Shown here: positions 27,967 to 37,274 of the stretch, piece by piece | Position numbering within the stretch: position 1 is the stretch's first letter | Layout: each line of letters begins with the position of its first letter | Assembly (NCBI RefSeq): GCF_022759505.1 | Contig: NZ_CP094289.1 | Coordinates: 2,790,001 to 2,854,000 of the forward strand | Direction: 5' to 3' | Length of the DNA stretch: 64,000 nt | Source of the DNA: Georgenia sp. TF02-10 | GTDB taxonomy: Bacteria; Actinomycetota; Actinomycetes; Actinomycetales; Actinomycetaceae | The notes under the pieces: generated by a model | Database searches by the model: none | Told to the model about the DNA's origin: nothing | The model's input: only the letters and a program-made list of their open reading frames with translations | Made by a program: the position numbers and the translations under genes

Positions 27967-30038
27967 CCGCCCCGCTCGCCCCCGCGCCGGCGGCCGGCGG
28001 GACCGGCCCCGGGCCGGCGACGCCGAGGCCGGCCCCGGCCCCGGACACCGAGCCCCGGCCGAAGCGCCGGTGGGCGCGCGGCCTGCTGCCCACCGCCGAG
28101 CGGCACGCCCTGCGCCGCGCCGTCGCGCTGCTCGACCTGGACCGGCTCCGCCTGCTGTGGGCGGTCCTGGCCGGCAGCGCCGGGCTGGCCAGCGCCGTCG
28201 GGCTCACCGCCACCTCGGCATGGCTGATCGCCCGCGCGTCCCAGATGCCGCCGGTGCTGGAGCTCTCGGTCGCCGCAGTGGCCGTGCGCACCTTCGGCAT
28301 CTCCCGGGCGCTGCTGCGCTACCTCGAGCGGCTGGCCTCCCACGACCTCGCCCTGCGCGGCATGGCGGCGCTTCGGGAGCGGCTCTACCTCATCCTCGCC
28401 GCCGGCCGCGCCGACGCCGTCGCCGGCCTGCGCCGCGGCGACCTCCTCGCCCGCACCGGCGCCGACGTGGACGCGGTGGGCGACGTCGTCGTCCGCGCCG
28501 TGCTGCCGGCGGCGGTCGCCGCTGTGGTCGGCGTGGGCACCGTCGGCCTGGTGACCTGGCTGCACCCGGCCGCCGGCGCCGTGCTCGCCGCGTGCCTGCT
28601 GCTGGCCGGGGTCGTCGGGCCGTGGCTGAGCATGCGCTCGGCGCGGCTGGCCGAGCAGGCGCGGCTGACCGCGCGCGGGGAGGTCGCGGCCACCGCGATG
28701 ACGATCCTCGACGGCGCCGCCGAGCTCACCGTGGCCGGCCGGGTGCCCCAGGTGCTGGGCCACCTGCGCCGGGCGGAGGGGGACCTGGCCCGGGCCAAGG
28801 ACCGGGCCGCCCGGCCGGCGGCCCTGGCCGCCGGTGTCGACACCCTGGCCATGGGGCTGGCGGTGCTCGGCGCCCTGGTGCTCGGCGTGCCCGCCACGAC
28901 CGCCGGCGCGCTGTCCCCGGTCGAGCTCGCGGTCATCGTGCTGACCCCGCTCGCCGCGTTCGAGGGCACCGCCATGCTGGGTCCGGCGGCCACCCAGCTC
29001 GTCCGGTCCGCGGCGGCGGCCCGGCGGATCATGGACCTGCTGGACGCCGCCGGCGGTAGTGCCGCCGCGTCGGCCGCTCCCGCCGACGGCGGCCCTGCGC
29101 CGGTGGCCATCTCCCCCGCCGACGGCGGCCTAGCCCCGGGCACCCCTACCGACGGCGGCCCTGCGCCGGTGGCCGTCTCCCCCGCCGACGGGCGCCCAGC
29201 CCCGGGCACCCCTACCGACGGTGGCTCCACCCCGCGCGCCGTCCCCGCCGACGACGGCGACGGCGGCGGCCGCGGCGTGGCTGGCGGTCCGCACCTGGCC
29301 GCGCGCGGCCTGGCGGTGGGCTGGCCCGGCGGCCCGACGGTCGCCCACGGCATCGACCTGGACCTGGTGCCCGGCCGCGCCGTCGCCGTCGTCGGCCCGA
29401 GCGGGATCGGCAAGACCACGCTGCTGCTCACCCTCGCCGGCCTCCTGCCCCCGCGCGCGGGCACGGTTGGGGTCGACGGCGTCCCGCTCGAGGCGGCGGG
29501 GCCGGTGGCCGGCGGCGCGGTGGTGCTCACCGCCGAGGACGCCCACGTCTTCGGCACCACCGTGCTGGAGAACCTGCGGGTGGCCCGCGGCGACGTCTCC
29601 GCCGCCGAGGGCGAGGCGCTGCTGCGCCGCGTCGGGCTCGGCGCCTGGCTGGCCGGGCTGCCGGCGGGCCTGGACACCCTGCTCGGGCCGGACGGGGCCA
29701 CCATCTCCGGCGGCGAGCGCCGTCGCCTGCTCCTCGCCCGCGCGCTGGCCAGCCCGGCCCCGTTGCTGCTGCTGGACGAGCCGGCGGAGCACCTCGACCC
29801 GGCGACCGCCGACCACCTGGTGGCCGACCTGCTCCGCGCCGGTCCCGACGTCGGCACGCTCCTCGTCACCCACCGGCTCAGCGCCCTCGCCGCCGCCGAC
29901 GAGGTGATCCTGCTCGGCCGGGGCGACGGCGACGGCGCGGACGCCGGAGGGGCTACCGTGCTGGCCAGGGGCACGCACGCCGAGCTGCTGGCGACCGTGC
30001 CCGTCTACCGCTGGGCCGCCGAGCAGGAAGCACGCTGA
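27963..30038 (+). CDS. cydC: thiol reductant ABC exporter subunit CydC, with a repeat-filled linker
   Basis: 691 residues. The membrane half (residues about 60-370) is followed by a linker (about 374-432) made of alternating PADGGPAPVAIS and PGTPTDGG units. The nucleotide-binding domain then begins LAARGLAVGWPGG, with Walker A GPSGIGKTT near 478, signature ISGGERRRLLLARAL and LLLDEPAEHLDP. The linker is an expansion not typical of CydC and is built from a GCCGACGGC-containing DNA repeat. It partners CydD. The stop is immediately followed by the ATG of the sensor kinase, so the kinase is part of the operon. Confidence 0.92.
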   Translation: MTAPLAPAPAAGGTGPGPATPRPAPAPDTEPRPKRRWARGLLPTAERHALRRAVALLDLDRLRLLWAVLAGSAGLASAVGLTATSAWLIARASQMPPVLELSVAAVAVRTFGISRALLRYLERLASHDLALRGMAALRERLYLILAAGRADAVAGLRRGDLLARTGADVDAVGDVVVRAVLPAAVAAVVGVGTVGLVTWLHPAAGAVLAACLLLAGVVGPWLSMRSARLAEQARLTARGEVAATAMTILDGAAELTVAGRVPQVLGHLRRAEGDLARAKDRAARPAALAAGVDTLAMGLAVLGALVLGVPATTAGALSPVELAVIVLTPLAAFEGTAMLGPAATQLVRSAAAARRIMDLLDAAGGSAAASAAPADGGPAPVAISPADGGLAPGTPTDGGPAPVAVSPADGRPAPGTPTDGGSTPRAVPADDGDGGGRGVAGGPHLAARGLAVGWPGGPTVAHGIDLDLVPGRAVAVVGPSGIGKTTLLLTLAGLLPPRAGTVGVDGVPLEAAGPVAGGAVVLTAEDAHVFGTTVLENLRVARGDVSAAEGEALLRRVGLGAWLAGLPAGLDTLLGPDGATISGGERRRLLLARALASPAPLLLLDEPAEHLDPATADHLVADLLRAGPDVGTLLVTHRLSALAAADEVILLGRGDGDGADAGGATVLARGTHAELLATVPVYRWAAEQEAR
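29085..29235. repeat. in-gene repeat coding the CydC linker
   Basis: Imperfect direct repeats, two alternating units of about 36 bp, with the shared core CCCGCCGACGGCGGCC and CCGGGCACCCCTACCGACGG. Reading frame is kept. The units are near-identical, which implies recent tandem duplication. Confidence 0.8.
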
Positions 30039-31961
30039 ATGTCCCACCACCCCCAGCCGGCCGGCGGGGGCGATGCCGGCACCGCCGGCTGCCCCGCGCA
30101 TCTCTCGGGAGCGCCGGCCGGCCCCGCTCACCAGGGCACCGCCCGCCCCCCGGACACCCGGGAGTCGGCCGCCGTCGGCCGCTCCGGCGACGTCGCTCAC
30201 GCTCCTGGCCCCACCCAGCCTGACGGCGCCCAGCCGGGCACCGCCACCCGGGCGGCCGCCGTCGGCCAGCCCGACGACGGCGCACCGGCGGGCCGCCAGA
30301 CCCTCTCCGCCGATACCTCCTCGCTCCTCGCCGCGGCGCTCCAGCTCACCTCCGAGCTGGACCTGCCGACCGCGATGCAGCAGTTCGTCGAGCGGGCGGC
30401 CCGGCTGACCGGGGCGCGGTACGCGGCGCTCGGCGTGCTGGACAGCCGCGGCGAGACGACGACGTTCGTCCAGGTCGGCGTCACCGAGGAGGAGCAGCGG
30501 GTCCTGGGGCACCCGCCGCGCGGGAGGGGGGTGCTCGGCGCGATCCCCATCGACGGCCCGCTCATCCTTGAGGACCTGACCAAGCACCCGGACTTCGGCG
30601 GCTTCCCCCCGGGCCACCCGCCGATGCACTCCTTCCTCGGGGTCCCGGTCCGGGTCGCCGACCAGGTGTTCGGGCGCCTCTACCTCGCCGAGAAGCCCGG
30701 CGGGTTCACCGCTGCCGACGCCGAGGACATGATGGCCCTGGCCCAGGCGGCCGCCGTCGCCATCGAGAACGGGCGCCTGTACGCCGAGGCCCGCAACCGG
30801 GAGCGGTGGATCTCGGCCAGTCAGGACATCACCACCACCCTCCTCGAGGGCACCGAGGAGGAGGAGGCGCTGGCGATGATCGCCGCCCGGGTGCGGGAGG
30901 TGGCCGAGGCCGACACCGCGCTGATCGTGCTGCCCTCGGTCGGGGACGCCTGGGCGTGCGAGATCGCCGACGGCTACCGCGCCGCGGAGCTCATCGGCCT
31001 GGTGTTCCCCCCCGACGGCCGGGCGCGGACGGTGCTGCGGGAGGGCACCGGCCTCATCGTGGACTCCCTCACCCGGCTGCGGACGCTGCGGCTGAAGGAG
31101 CTGGCCCAGTTCGGGCCGGCGCTGTACGCCCCGATGATGCTCCGCGGGGAGGGGACGGGCGTGCTCATCCTGCTCCGCCGGGTGGGCCGGCCGGAGTTCG
31201 GGCCCGGCGACCTGGCGATGGCCGAGTCGGTCGCCCGGCAGGCGGCCCTGGCCCTCGAGCTCGCCGCCGCCCGCCACGCCCAGGACGTCGCCGCCCTGCT
31301 GGACGAGCGGGCCCGCATCGGCCGGGACCTGCACGACCTGGCGATCCAGCAGCTCTTCGCCACCGGCATGCAGCTCGAGTCCGCCCGGGCCGAGCTCGCC
31401 AGCAAGGGCGAGGCGGGCCTGGCCGGGCTGCTCGAGCAGTCCCTGTCCAGCGTGGACGAGTCGGTGCGGCAGATCCGCTCCATCGTGCACTCCCTCCGGG
31501 AGCCGGACACCGCCGTCGTCCTGGTCGAGCGGCTGCGCCGGGAGGCCTCCCTGGCCCGGACCAGTTTGGGCTACGCCCCCTCCCTGGTCATCGACGTCGA
31601 CGGGGAGGTGCTCGCCGACGACGCCGCGCAGGCGGCGCTGGTCCAGGCCGTCGACGACCGGGTCGGGGCGGACGTCGCCGACGACGTCGTGGCCGTCGTC
31701 CGGGAGGGCCTGTCCAACGCCGCCCGGCACGCCCGGGCCGCCTCGGTGCAGGTGCGGGTCAGCGTGCTCGGGAACGGGCCCACCGGCCGGGTGGTGGTGG
31801 ACGTAGAGGACGACGGCGTCGGGGTGGACCCGGCCGTCACCCGCCGGTCCGGGCTCGCCAACCTCGCCGCCCGCGCCCGGCGCCACGGCGGCACGTTCTC
31901 GGTGGGCACCAACGAGCGGGGCCAGGGCAGTCTGCTGAGCTGGCAGGTGCCGCTCAGCTGA
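30039..31961 (+). CDS. GAF-GAF sensor histidine kinase, DosS/DevS-like
   Basis: 640 residues. A low-complexity N-terminus (1-90) precedes GAF 1 (about 107-250), GAF 2 (about 270-412), a HisKA_3 dimerisation domain with phospho-acceptor H432 in RIGRDLHDLAIQQLFATGMQ, and a HATPase domain (VREGLSNAARHARA, VEDDGVGVDPA, GLANLAARARRHGG). In GAF 1, GHPPMHSFLGVPVRVADQVFG resembles the DosS/DosT segment that carries the proximal haem histidine. H197 is the candidate ligand, but this needs alignment. The ATG directly abuts the cydC stop. An oxygen or redox sensor encoded with the high-affinity oxidase is a coherent arrangement, and its likely partner is the regulator at 37648-38307. Confidence 0.88.
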   Translation: MSHHPQPAGGGDAGTAGCPAHLSGAPAGPAHQGTARPPDTRESAAVGRSGDVAHAPGPTQPDGAQPGTATRAAAVGQPDDGAPAGRQTLSADTSSLLAAALQLTSELDLPTAMQQFVERAARLTGARYAALGVLDSRGETTTFVQVGVTEEEQRVLGHPPRGRGVLGAIPIDGPLILEDLTKHPDFGGFPPGHPPMHSFLGVPVRVADQVFGRLYLAEKPGGFTAADAEDMMALAQAAAVAIENGRLYAEARNRERWISASQDITTTLLEGTEEEEALAMIAARVREVAEADTALIVLPSVGDAWACEIADGYRAAELIGLVFPPDGRARTVLREGTGLIVDSLTRLRTLRLKELAQFGPALYAPMMLRGEGTGVLILLRRVGRPEFGPGDLAMAESVARQAALALELAAARHAQDVAALLDERARIGRDLHDLAIQQLFATGMQLESARAELASKGEAGLAGLLEQSLSSVDESVRQIRSIVHSLREPDTAVVLVERLRREASLARTSLGYAPSLVIDVDGEVLADDAAQAALVQAVDDRVGADVADDVVAVVREGLSNAARHARAASVQVRVSVLGNGPTGRVVVDVEDDGVGVDPAVTRRSGLANLAARARRHGGTFSVGTNERGQGSLLSWQVPLS

Positions 31962-31984
31962 GCGGGGGGCGCTGCTGGGCGGGG

Positions 31985-32004
31985 GTGCCCGCGCGCACGG
32001 GCAC
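31985..32004 (+). terminator. hairpin after the cyd-kinase operon
   Basis: GTGCCCG-CGCGCA-CGGGCAC, 24 bp beyond the kinase stop and facing the convergent antitoxin gene. Only a 7-bp stem, no U-tract. Confidence 0.5.
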
Positions 32005-32082
32005 GGCGGGGAGGTCGGCCGATCGCGGACCGGGAGGTGCGTCCGACGTGGCCCAGCCGAGCCAATCCGTCTCGGGCCAGGC

Positions 32083-32331
32083 TCAGCCGCGGTCCAGGTC
32101 GTGGTGCTCGACCCGGCCCGCGCAGGCGCGCTCGTGGGCGTCCAGCAGCCGGCGCGCGTTCGCCGGCGAGCGGAACAGGTGGGCCGTCTCCTGCCAGGCG
32201 GCGTACTCGTCCGCGGGCACGAGGACCACGTTCCCGCGCCGGGAGACGATCTCGACGGCGATGCGATAGTCGTTCACCTGCTCGATCAGGCCGAGCAGGT
32301 TCTTGCGGGCCTGGCTCGCCGTGACGGACAT
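32083..32331 (-). CDS. orphan Phd/YefM-type antitoxin
   Basis: 82 residues. The N-terminal DNA-binding half MSVTASQARKNLLGLIEQVN and VEIVSRRGNVVLVPADEYAAWQETAHLFRSPANARRLLDA are characteristic of YefM/Phd antitoxins. The ATG at 32331 follows AGGTGCGGA; the longer in-frame N-terminus is not homologous. A YoeB/Doc toxin gene would be expected just downstream, but the sequence below 32083 runs into the end of the kinase gene and encodes none, so this is a solitary antitoxin or the toxin has been lost. Confidence 0.82.
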   Translation of the reverse strand: MSVTASQARKNLLGLIEQVNDYRIAVEIVSRRGNVVLVPADEYAAWQETAHLFRSPANARRLLDAHERACAGRVEHHDLDRG

Positions 32332-32379
32332 TCCGCACCTCCACGTGGACGCCATCATTGTGCCGGTGGGCGGTGACAT

Positions 32380-32826
32380 TCAGTAGGTGGAGAGCGGCTC
32401 TGCATCCCTGACAGGCCGTGCCACACGCATGCTCGTTGGTGTCTCTGTTGCGGCGAGCGGCGCAGAGACTCGCATAACGCCGTCAGGGGTGTCCGATAAT
32501 GCAGGAGTTCAATCTGATGCAGTCCGCGAGCGGCTGCGCGGAAGGGGCTCGTCTGCCTGCCTGTTCGCACAGGACACGATGCTCGACTGGACCGGATGGA
32601 CGCCGTCGGAAACTGCATGACCAGCGGCCGCCGGCCAGGTGCGGCCGCCCCTTGCTGCCGTCAGCGAAATTCGCTGTCCAGCACCGCTCCGCAAACGGTA
32701 CGTTTCTCCGGCCACGCTGCCCGCTACCCGCCAGTCACGCTGCCCGCTGCCAGTCCCGCTGCCGCTGCCCGCTGCCCCCGCCCGCGACAGAACGCCCTCG
32801 CGGACCGACACCTGGAGAATCAGCCC
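32380..32826. other. AT-richer spacer before the DrrA-like gene, no clear gene
   Basis: No frame here resembles a known protein. It contains a good -10-like GATAAT at 32495-32500, possibly the promoter for the downstream exporter with a long leader. A Cys/Arg-rich short frame after it is unconvincing. From 32720 to 32790 there is a CCCGCTGCC-type simple repeat. It may include a remnant of inserted DNA, because its composition differs from both sides. Confidence 0.4.
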
Positions 32827-33954
32827 ATGCCCGCAGACCTCGCCGTGGAGGCCGTCGGCCTCGTCAAGCACTTCGGAGAGACCAAGGCGGTCGACGGCGT
32901 CGACCTGGCCGTGCCGGCCGGCACCGTCCACGGCCTCCTCGGCCCCAACGGGGCGGGCAAGACCACGGTAGTGCGCATGCTCGCCACCCTGCTGCGCCCC
33001 GACGCCGGCACCGCCCGGGTGCTCGGCCACGACATCCTCGGCGAGCCGGACGCCGTGCGCACGAACGTGGGCCTGACGGGCCAGTACGCCTCGGTCGACG
33101 AGGACCTGACCGGCACCGAGAACCTGGAGATCCTGGCGCGGCTCTACGGGTTCGGCGCGGCGGCCGCCCGGCGGCGCGCGGCGGACCTGCTCGCCGCGTT
33201 CGACCTCAGCGACGCCGCCGGCAAGCAGGTCAAGACCTACTCGGGGGGCATGCGCCGGCGCATCGACCTCGCCGCCTCCCTGGTGATGAGCCCCCGGGTC
33301 CTCTTCCTCGACGAGCCCACCACCGGCCTGGACCCGCGCAGCCGCAACCAGGTGTGGGACATCGTGCGCCTGCTGGTCCACGAGGGCGCCACCGTGCTCC
33401 TGACCACCCAGTACCTCGACGAGGCCGACCAGCTCGCCGACCGGATCGCCGTCGTCGACCACGGCAAGGTCATCGCCGAGGGCACCGCCCCGCAGCTGAA
33501 GGCCTCCGTCGGCTCGGGCACGGTGAACCTGCGCCTGGCCGACCCCGCCCAGCGGGCCGAGGCCGCGCGGATCGCCGGGGAGGTCCTCGGCGGCAGCGTC
33601 ACGCTCGGCGCGGACGCCACCTCCCTGGACGCCCAGGTGCCGGAGTCGAACGAGCCGGCGGCCGCGCAGGTGCTGCCCGCCCTGCAGGCCGCCGGCATCG
33701 CGGTGCCGGAGTTCAGCCTCGGCCAGCCCAGCCTGGACGAGGTGTTCCTCGCCCTCACCGGCAAGCCGGCCGAGGCCGGGGACGGCGTGACGGCGGACGG
33801 GACGACGGCGGGCCGCGGCGGGGCGAGCACGGCGGGTCCCGCCGGGGCGACGTCGGCGGGTCCCGCCGGGGCGAGGACGTCGGGCGGCGGTGCCGCGCCG
33901 CCGTCGGGCAGCGAGGAGGCGGCAGCCAGCTACGAGCGGGAGGAGGCCCGATGA
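32827..33954 (+). CDS. ABC transporter ATP-binding protein, DrrA-like (drug exporter)
   Basis: 375 residues. Walker [10 protein letters not shown] at about 39-47, signature [15 protein letters not shown], Walker [14 protein letters not shown] with the DrrA-specific [11 protein letters not shown], and the H-loop region [17 protein letters not shown]. The C-terminal domain ([13 protein letters not shown]) is that of daunorubicin-resistance-type ATPases, then a 60-residue Gly/Ala/Thr tail. ATG at 32827 after GGAGAATCAGCCC. It overlaps the permease by 4 bp. The substrate is unknown. Confidence 0.93.
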   Translation: MPADLAVEAVGLVKHFGETKAVDGVDLAVPAGTVHGLLGPNGAGKTTVVRMLATLLRPDAGTARVLGHDILGEPDAVRTNVGLTGQYASVDEDLTGTENLEILARLYGFGAAAARRRAADLLAAFDLSDAAGKQVKTYSGGMRRRIDLAASLVMSPRVLFLDEPTTGLDPRSRNQVWDIVRLLVHEGATVLLTTQYLDEADQLADRIAVVDHGKVIAEGTAPQLKASVGSGTVNLRLADPAQRAEAARIAGEVLGGSVTLGADATSLDAQVPESNEPAAAQVLPALQAAGIAVPEFSLGQPSLDEVFLALTGKPAEAGDGVTADGTTAGRGGASTAGPAGATSAGPAGARTSGGGAAPPSGSEEAAASYEREEAR

Positions 33955-34778
33955 GGACCCTGGACATCGGTGAGAACACGGCGCTGCGGGCGGCCATCGC
34001 CGTCCCGGAGCGGCCCGAGCGCTCCACGCCGGTCGGTGCGACGCTGACCTTCGCCCGCCGGGCGCTGCTGAAGATCAAGCACGTGCCCGAGCAGCTGATG
34101 GACATCACGTTCACCCCGGTGATCTTCACCCTGATGTTCACCTACCTGTTCGGCGGGGCGATCGCCGGGGACGCGCGCACGTACCTGCAGTTCCTGCTGC
34201 CGGGGATCCTCGTGCAGACGGTCCTGATCGTCACCGTGTACACGGGGTTCACCCTGAACACGGACATCACCAAGGGCGTCTTCGACAGATTCCGGTCGCT
34301 GCCGATCTGGCGGCCGGCGCCAATCGTCGGGGCGCTCATCGGGGACACGGTGCGCTACACCATCGCCTCGGCCATCACGATCGGGCTGGGCCTGGTGCTC
34401 GGGTTCCGGCCGGCGGGCGGGGTGGTCGGCGTCGTGCTGGCCGTGCTCCTGCTGCTCGTCTTCGCGTTCGCCCTGAGCTGGGTGTTCACCATCCTCGGGC
34501 TGCTCATGCGCACGCCGAACGCGGTCATGGGCGTCTCGATGCTCGTGCTCATGCCGCTGACCTTCGCGTCGAACATCTTCGTCGCGCCGGAGACGATGCC
34601 CTCGGTGCTCCGGGCGTGGGTGGACATCAACCCGGTGTCCTACCTGGTCACGGCGGTCCGGGGGCTGATGGGTGGGACGGCCACGTTCGCCGACGTCGCC
34701 TGGGTGCTGGTCGCGGCCGCGGCCATGACGGCGGTGTTCGCGCCGATCACGATGCGGATCTACCGCAACCGGTCCTGA
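33951..34778 (+). CDS. ABC-2 type permease, DrrB-like
   Basis: 275 residues, six membrane segments. The N-terminal cytoplasmic part ends in [28 protein letters not shown], then [37 protein letters not shown], the ABC-2 membrane signature of DrrB/OleC5 proteins, and [39 protein letters not shown]. It pairs with the overlapping ATPase to form an exporter. Confidence 0.93.
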   Translation: MRTLDIGENTALRAAIAVPERPERSTPVGATLTFARRALLKIKHVPEQLMDITFTPVIFTLMFTYLFGGAIAGDARTYLQFLLPGILVQTVLIVTVYTGFTLNTDITKGVFDRFRSLPIWRPAPIVGALIGDTVRYTIASAITIGLGLVLGFRPAGGVVGVVLAVLLLLVFAFALSWVFTILGLLMRTPNAVMGVSMLVLMPLTFASNIFVAPETMPSVLRAWVDINPVSYLVTAVRGLMGGTATFADVAWVLVAAAAMTAVFAPITMRIYRNRS

Positions 34779-34850
34779 CCCCGGCCGAGGCGGCGCCGCT
34801 GCGCCGACCCAGGCAGCGGCACCCCCGGCCGGTGGTGCGCGGCTCGCCGG

Positions 34851-35633
34851 TCACGGCGAGTCCGGGTGGATCTCCATGTCACAGCCGTCCGGGTCGACCA
34901 CATGGACCCGGGTGGCCGCCCGGTCGCTGATGACGTGGGCGCTCGGGTAGCCGGCCGACCGCAGGCGGGCCGCGAGGTCCTCGAGCGGCTCCTGGGTGGC
35001 GAAGCCGATCCGGGTCAGCGCGATCCGCTGGGTCGGGTCCGGGGAGTCGAAGGCCGGGAGCTCGCCGGGGGCGGACGGGCGGTGCAGCCCGATCACCCCT
35101 GAGCGGGTCCCTGCCCGCAGGCCCTGCCACCAGACGCCGTCGCCATGGTCGGGCTCGAAGCCGAGCCGGCGGAAGAACTCGGTGTCGCGCGCGAAGTCCG
35201 GCGAGTACCGCAGCGCGGAGACGGACAGCCGGGGGTCCGGCTGCGGAGACGCTGCACGGGTGTATCCGTAGTCGTCGAGCTGCTCTTCGTTGATCACGAT
35301 CAGCTCGCCGCCCGGGCCGGTCAGGTAGCCCTGCCGGCCGTAGGACTCGTCCACGACGGCGATGTCGAGGCCGTTCTGCTCGCCGAGCTCGACGAGGCCA
35401 TCGGCGCTCCTCGTGATGAAGCAGAGGTGCGAGAGCCCGTGCTCGCTCGCCGTTCCCGGTCCGCCAGCGGCGTGCACGATCACCCGGCCGGCGCCGGCCA
35501 CGAGATCGGCGAACTGCGTCCCGCGGGTCAGGACCGCCGCCATCCCGACGGTCTCGAGGAACGCGACCATCCGGTCGGGGCGCGAGCTGAAGCGAACCGG
35601 GGCCACAGCGAAGTCAAGAGAAGGTCTGCTCAC
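34851..35633 (-). CDS. VOC-superfamily (glyoxalase/dioxygenase-like) protein
   Basis: 260 residues arranged as two VOC modules: residues 1-120 (VRFSSRPDRMVAFLETVGMAAV, HGLSHLCFITRSADGLVELGEQNGLDI, GGELIVINEEQ) and 135-258 (LRYSPDFARDTEFFRRLGFEP, ARLRSAGYPSA, VVDPDGCDMEIHPDSP). The Glu in the last strand and a His in module 1 could bind a metal. The reaction is unknown. It begins 2 bp after the stop of a ribbon-helix-helix gene, so the two form a tight operon. Confidence 0.82.
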   Translation of the reverse strand: MSRPSLDFAVAPVRFSSRPDRMVAFLETVGMAAVLTRGTQFADLVAGAGRVIVHAAGGPGTASEHGLSHLCFITRSADGLVELGEQNGLDIAVVDESYGRQGYLTGPGGELIVINEEQLDDYGYTRAASPQPDPRLSVSALRYSPDFARDTEFFRRLGFEPDHGDGVWWQGLRAGTRSGVIGLHRPSAPGELPAFDSPDPTQRIALTRIGFATQEPLEDLAARLRSAGYPSAHVISDRAATRVHVVDPDGCDMEIHPDSP

Positions 35634-35635
35634 GT

Positions 35636-35803
35636 CTACTCCTCGTCTTCCAGGTACTGCTCGAGGGCACGCTGCACCAGCGCGGACAAACTGCTGTTCT
35701 CGTCGATCGCGCGGTGCTTCACGGCGACGACGAGGCGAGAGGGCAGGTAGACGTTGAACTGAACCTTCCTGTCCGCCCCAGGAGAGCCGATCTCGTTGGG
35801 CAT
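35636..35803 (-). CDS. ribbon-helix-helix DNA-binding protein
   Basis: 55 residues from ATG at 35803. [42 protein letters not shown] is a typical CopG/MetJ-like beta-strand plus two helices. It is usually an antitoxin or autorepressor, but the downstream gene encodes a VOC protein rather than a toxin. A dyad overlapping a -10-like TAGCAT lies immediately upstream, giving a probable leaderless mRNA under self-control. Confidence 0.78.
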   Translation of the reverse strand: MPNEIGSPGADRKVQFNVYLPSRLVVAVKHRAIDENSSLSALVQRALEQYLEDEE

Positions 35804-35805
35804 GG

Positions 35806-35826
35806 GCGAGATGCTAGCATCCTCGC
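35806..35826 (-). promoter_or_regulatory. operator-promoter of the ribbon-helix-helix/VOC operon
   Basis: Perfect 12-bp palindrome GATGCTAGCATC at 35810-35821, extended by GCGAG/CTCGC with one extra base. On the minus strand the -10-like TAGCAT ends 7 bp before the ATG, so transcription probably starts at or next to the start codon. Confidence 0.6.
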
Positions 35827-35957
35827 CTGCTATGAACCAGGGTTCAGGCTCCTGCGGCCCGATCACTCCGGGCGGCCCGCGCGGCCCGGCCCCGGGCTCA
35901 CCAGGCACGCCGGGGCCGCGCTTGGCGACCCGGCCGCCGCCCGCACCAGCGCTCGGC

Positions 35958-37274
35958 TCAGCGGCCGAGCACCGCGCGCAGCGACGCGACCGCGCCCGTC
36001 TCGGCCTCGTGGATCTCGGCCAGCTGCGCGCTCATCGCCGTGCGGATCGCGGCGAGCCGCTCCTCGTCCAGCGGCGAGGCGTCCGCGTGCTCGGCCCGCA
36101 GCCGCCACAGCTGCTCGGCGGCCGCGGCGCGCTCCGCGGCGCCCGCGTCCCCCTCGGCGACGGCCCCGGTCACCGTCGCGGTCAGCTCCCGGATCCGCCC
36201 GATCGCCGGGACGTCGTCCGGCAGCGCGGTCTCGGCGAGGCGGTGCCAGCGCTGCCCGATCTCCCGCCACCGCTGCGCCTCGTCCGCCAGCGCCGGCTCC
36301 CCCAGGACGGCAGCGGCCTCCGTGAGGCCGTCGGCGAACAGGTCGCGCAGGTGCCCGCCGTCCATCCCGGCGGGCTCGACCGCCTCCCACACCCCGGCCA
36401 GCGCCCGCAGCAGGCCGCGCCGGTCGGCGAAGACCGTCGGCCAGCCCTTCGCCGCGCGCTGGTCGACCAGCAACCGCGACCACTTCCGCCACGCGGGCAG
36501 CGCGAACGACGTCGACGAGCCGGCCAGGTGGTCGACCGTCGCCCGCAGCCCGTCCCGGACCGCGGCACGCAGCCGGTCGGCCGGCACCACCGCGCCCGCC
36601 GACCGGACGACGAGCATGGTGTTCCGGTAGCTGCCCACCCGGGCCCGCGCCCGGTCCAGCGCCGCGACAGGCACGGTCAGCGGGGCCAGCGTGCGGTCGT
36701 CGACGTGCACGCGGCCGTCCGCGGCGGCGTAGGCGACGACGGGGTGGCCGCCGTGGCCGTCGAGGAGCTCGGGCAGGTTCCAGTAGCCGACGTGGTACCG
36801 GTCCGGCCAGACGATGGCCGGGTCGCCGGCGGCCAGCGTCGAGCCCAGCGCCCGCGCCGCGGCGACCGTGCCGCCGGTGCGGGACCAGGTCACGTCCAGC
36901 CCGAGCCGGTCCACGGTCGTGGCCAGCCGGCGGTCGAAGTACTGCCAGGAGTGCGTGAACCCGAGGGTGACGATCCGGCTGTCGTCGTGCGCGAACTCCC
37001 ACAGGATGTAACCGGCGCCGAGGCCGCCGCCGACGACGAGCAGCAGCGGCTCGGTCAGTGGCCCGTCCGGGCCGGTGACCCCGCGGTGCGCGAGGACGTT
37101 GGCCAGCGCGGCGGTGTCCGGGTCGGTGCCGCCGCGCAGCGTCCACCCGGCGTCGACGACCGGGCCTCCCCCGCCGGTCGCTCCCAGTACGTGCGCCCGG
37201 GCCACGGCGTACCGCTCGCCGGTGCGGGCCATCCGGGCGCGCACGCGCGCCTTCAGCTGCTTGCCGCTTGTCAT
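35958..37274 (-). CDS. BtrH N-terminal/DUF4872-like protein lacking the usual cysteine
   Basis: 438 residues from ATG at 37274. After a basic start ([27 protein letters not shown]) comes [41 protein letters not shown], resembling the papain-like BtrH N-terminal domain. It continues to [27 protein letters not shown]. The remainder matches a DUF4872-like helical domain ([27 protein letters not shown]-type region) ending in long helices. In BtrH-like proteins a Cys precedes the first helix. Here the spot reads [10 protein letters not shown] with no Cys, so acyl-transfer chemistry is doubtful. No natural-product cluster surrounds it. Confidence 0.6.
   Translation of the reverse strand: MTSGKQLKARVRARMARTGERYAVARAHVLGATGGGGPVVDAGWTLRGGTDPDTAALANVLAHRGVTGPDGPLTEPLLLVVGGGLGAGYILWEFAHDDSRIVTLGFTHSWQYFDRRLATTVDRLGLDVTWSRTGGTVAAARALGSTLAAGDPAIVWPDRYHVGYWNLPELLDGHGGHPVVAYAAADGRVHVDDRTLAPLTVPVAALDRARARVGSYRNTMLVVRSAGAVVPADRLRAAVRDGLRATVDHLAGSSTSFALPAWRKWSRLLVDQRAAKGWPTVFADRRGLLRALAGVWEAVEPAGMDGGHLRDLFADGLTEAAAVLGEPALADEAQRWREIGQRWHRLAETALPDDVPAIGRIRELTATVTGAVAEGDAGAAERAAAAEQLWRLRAEHADASPLDEERLAAIRTAMSAQLAEIHEAETGAVASLRAVLGR

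Noticed and set aside
26343-30038. 1231-codon plus-strand frame through cydD and into cydC
   Set aside because: Before 27963 it is an Arg/Gly-rich shadow of cydD in another frame; only the cydC part, starting at the GTG at 27963, shows ABC motifs.
31571-32344. Minus-strand frame running from the antitoxin into the kinase gene, considered as a toxin
   Set aside because: Arg/Pro/Thr-rich with no YoeB/Doc/RelE motif; it is a shadow of the kinase 3' end.
32387-32620. 77-codon plus-strand frame after the orphan antitoxin
   Set aside because: No family resemblance, and the start has no Shine-Dalgarno; it may be relic DNA but cannot be supported as a gene.
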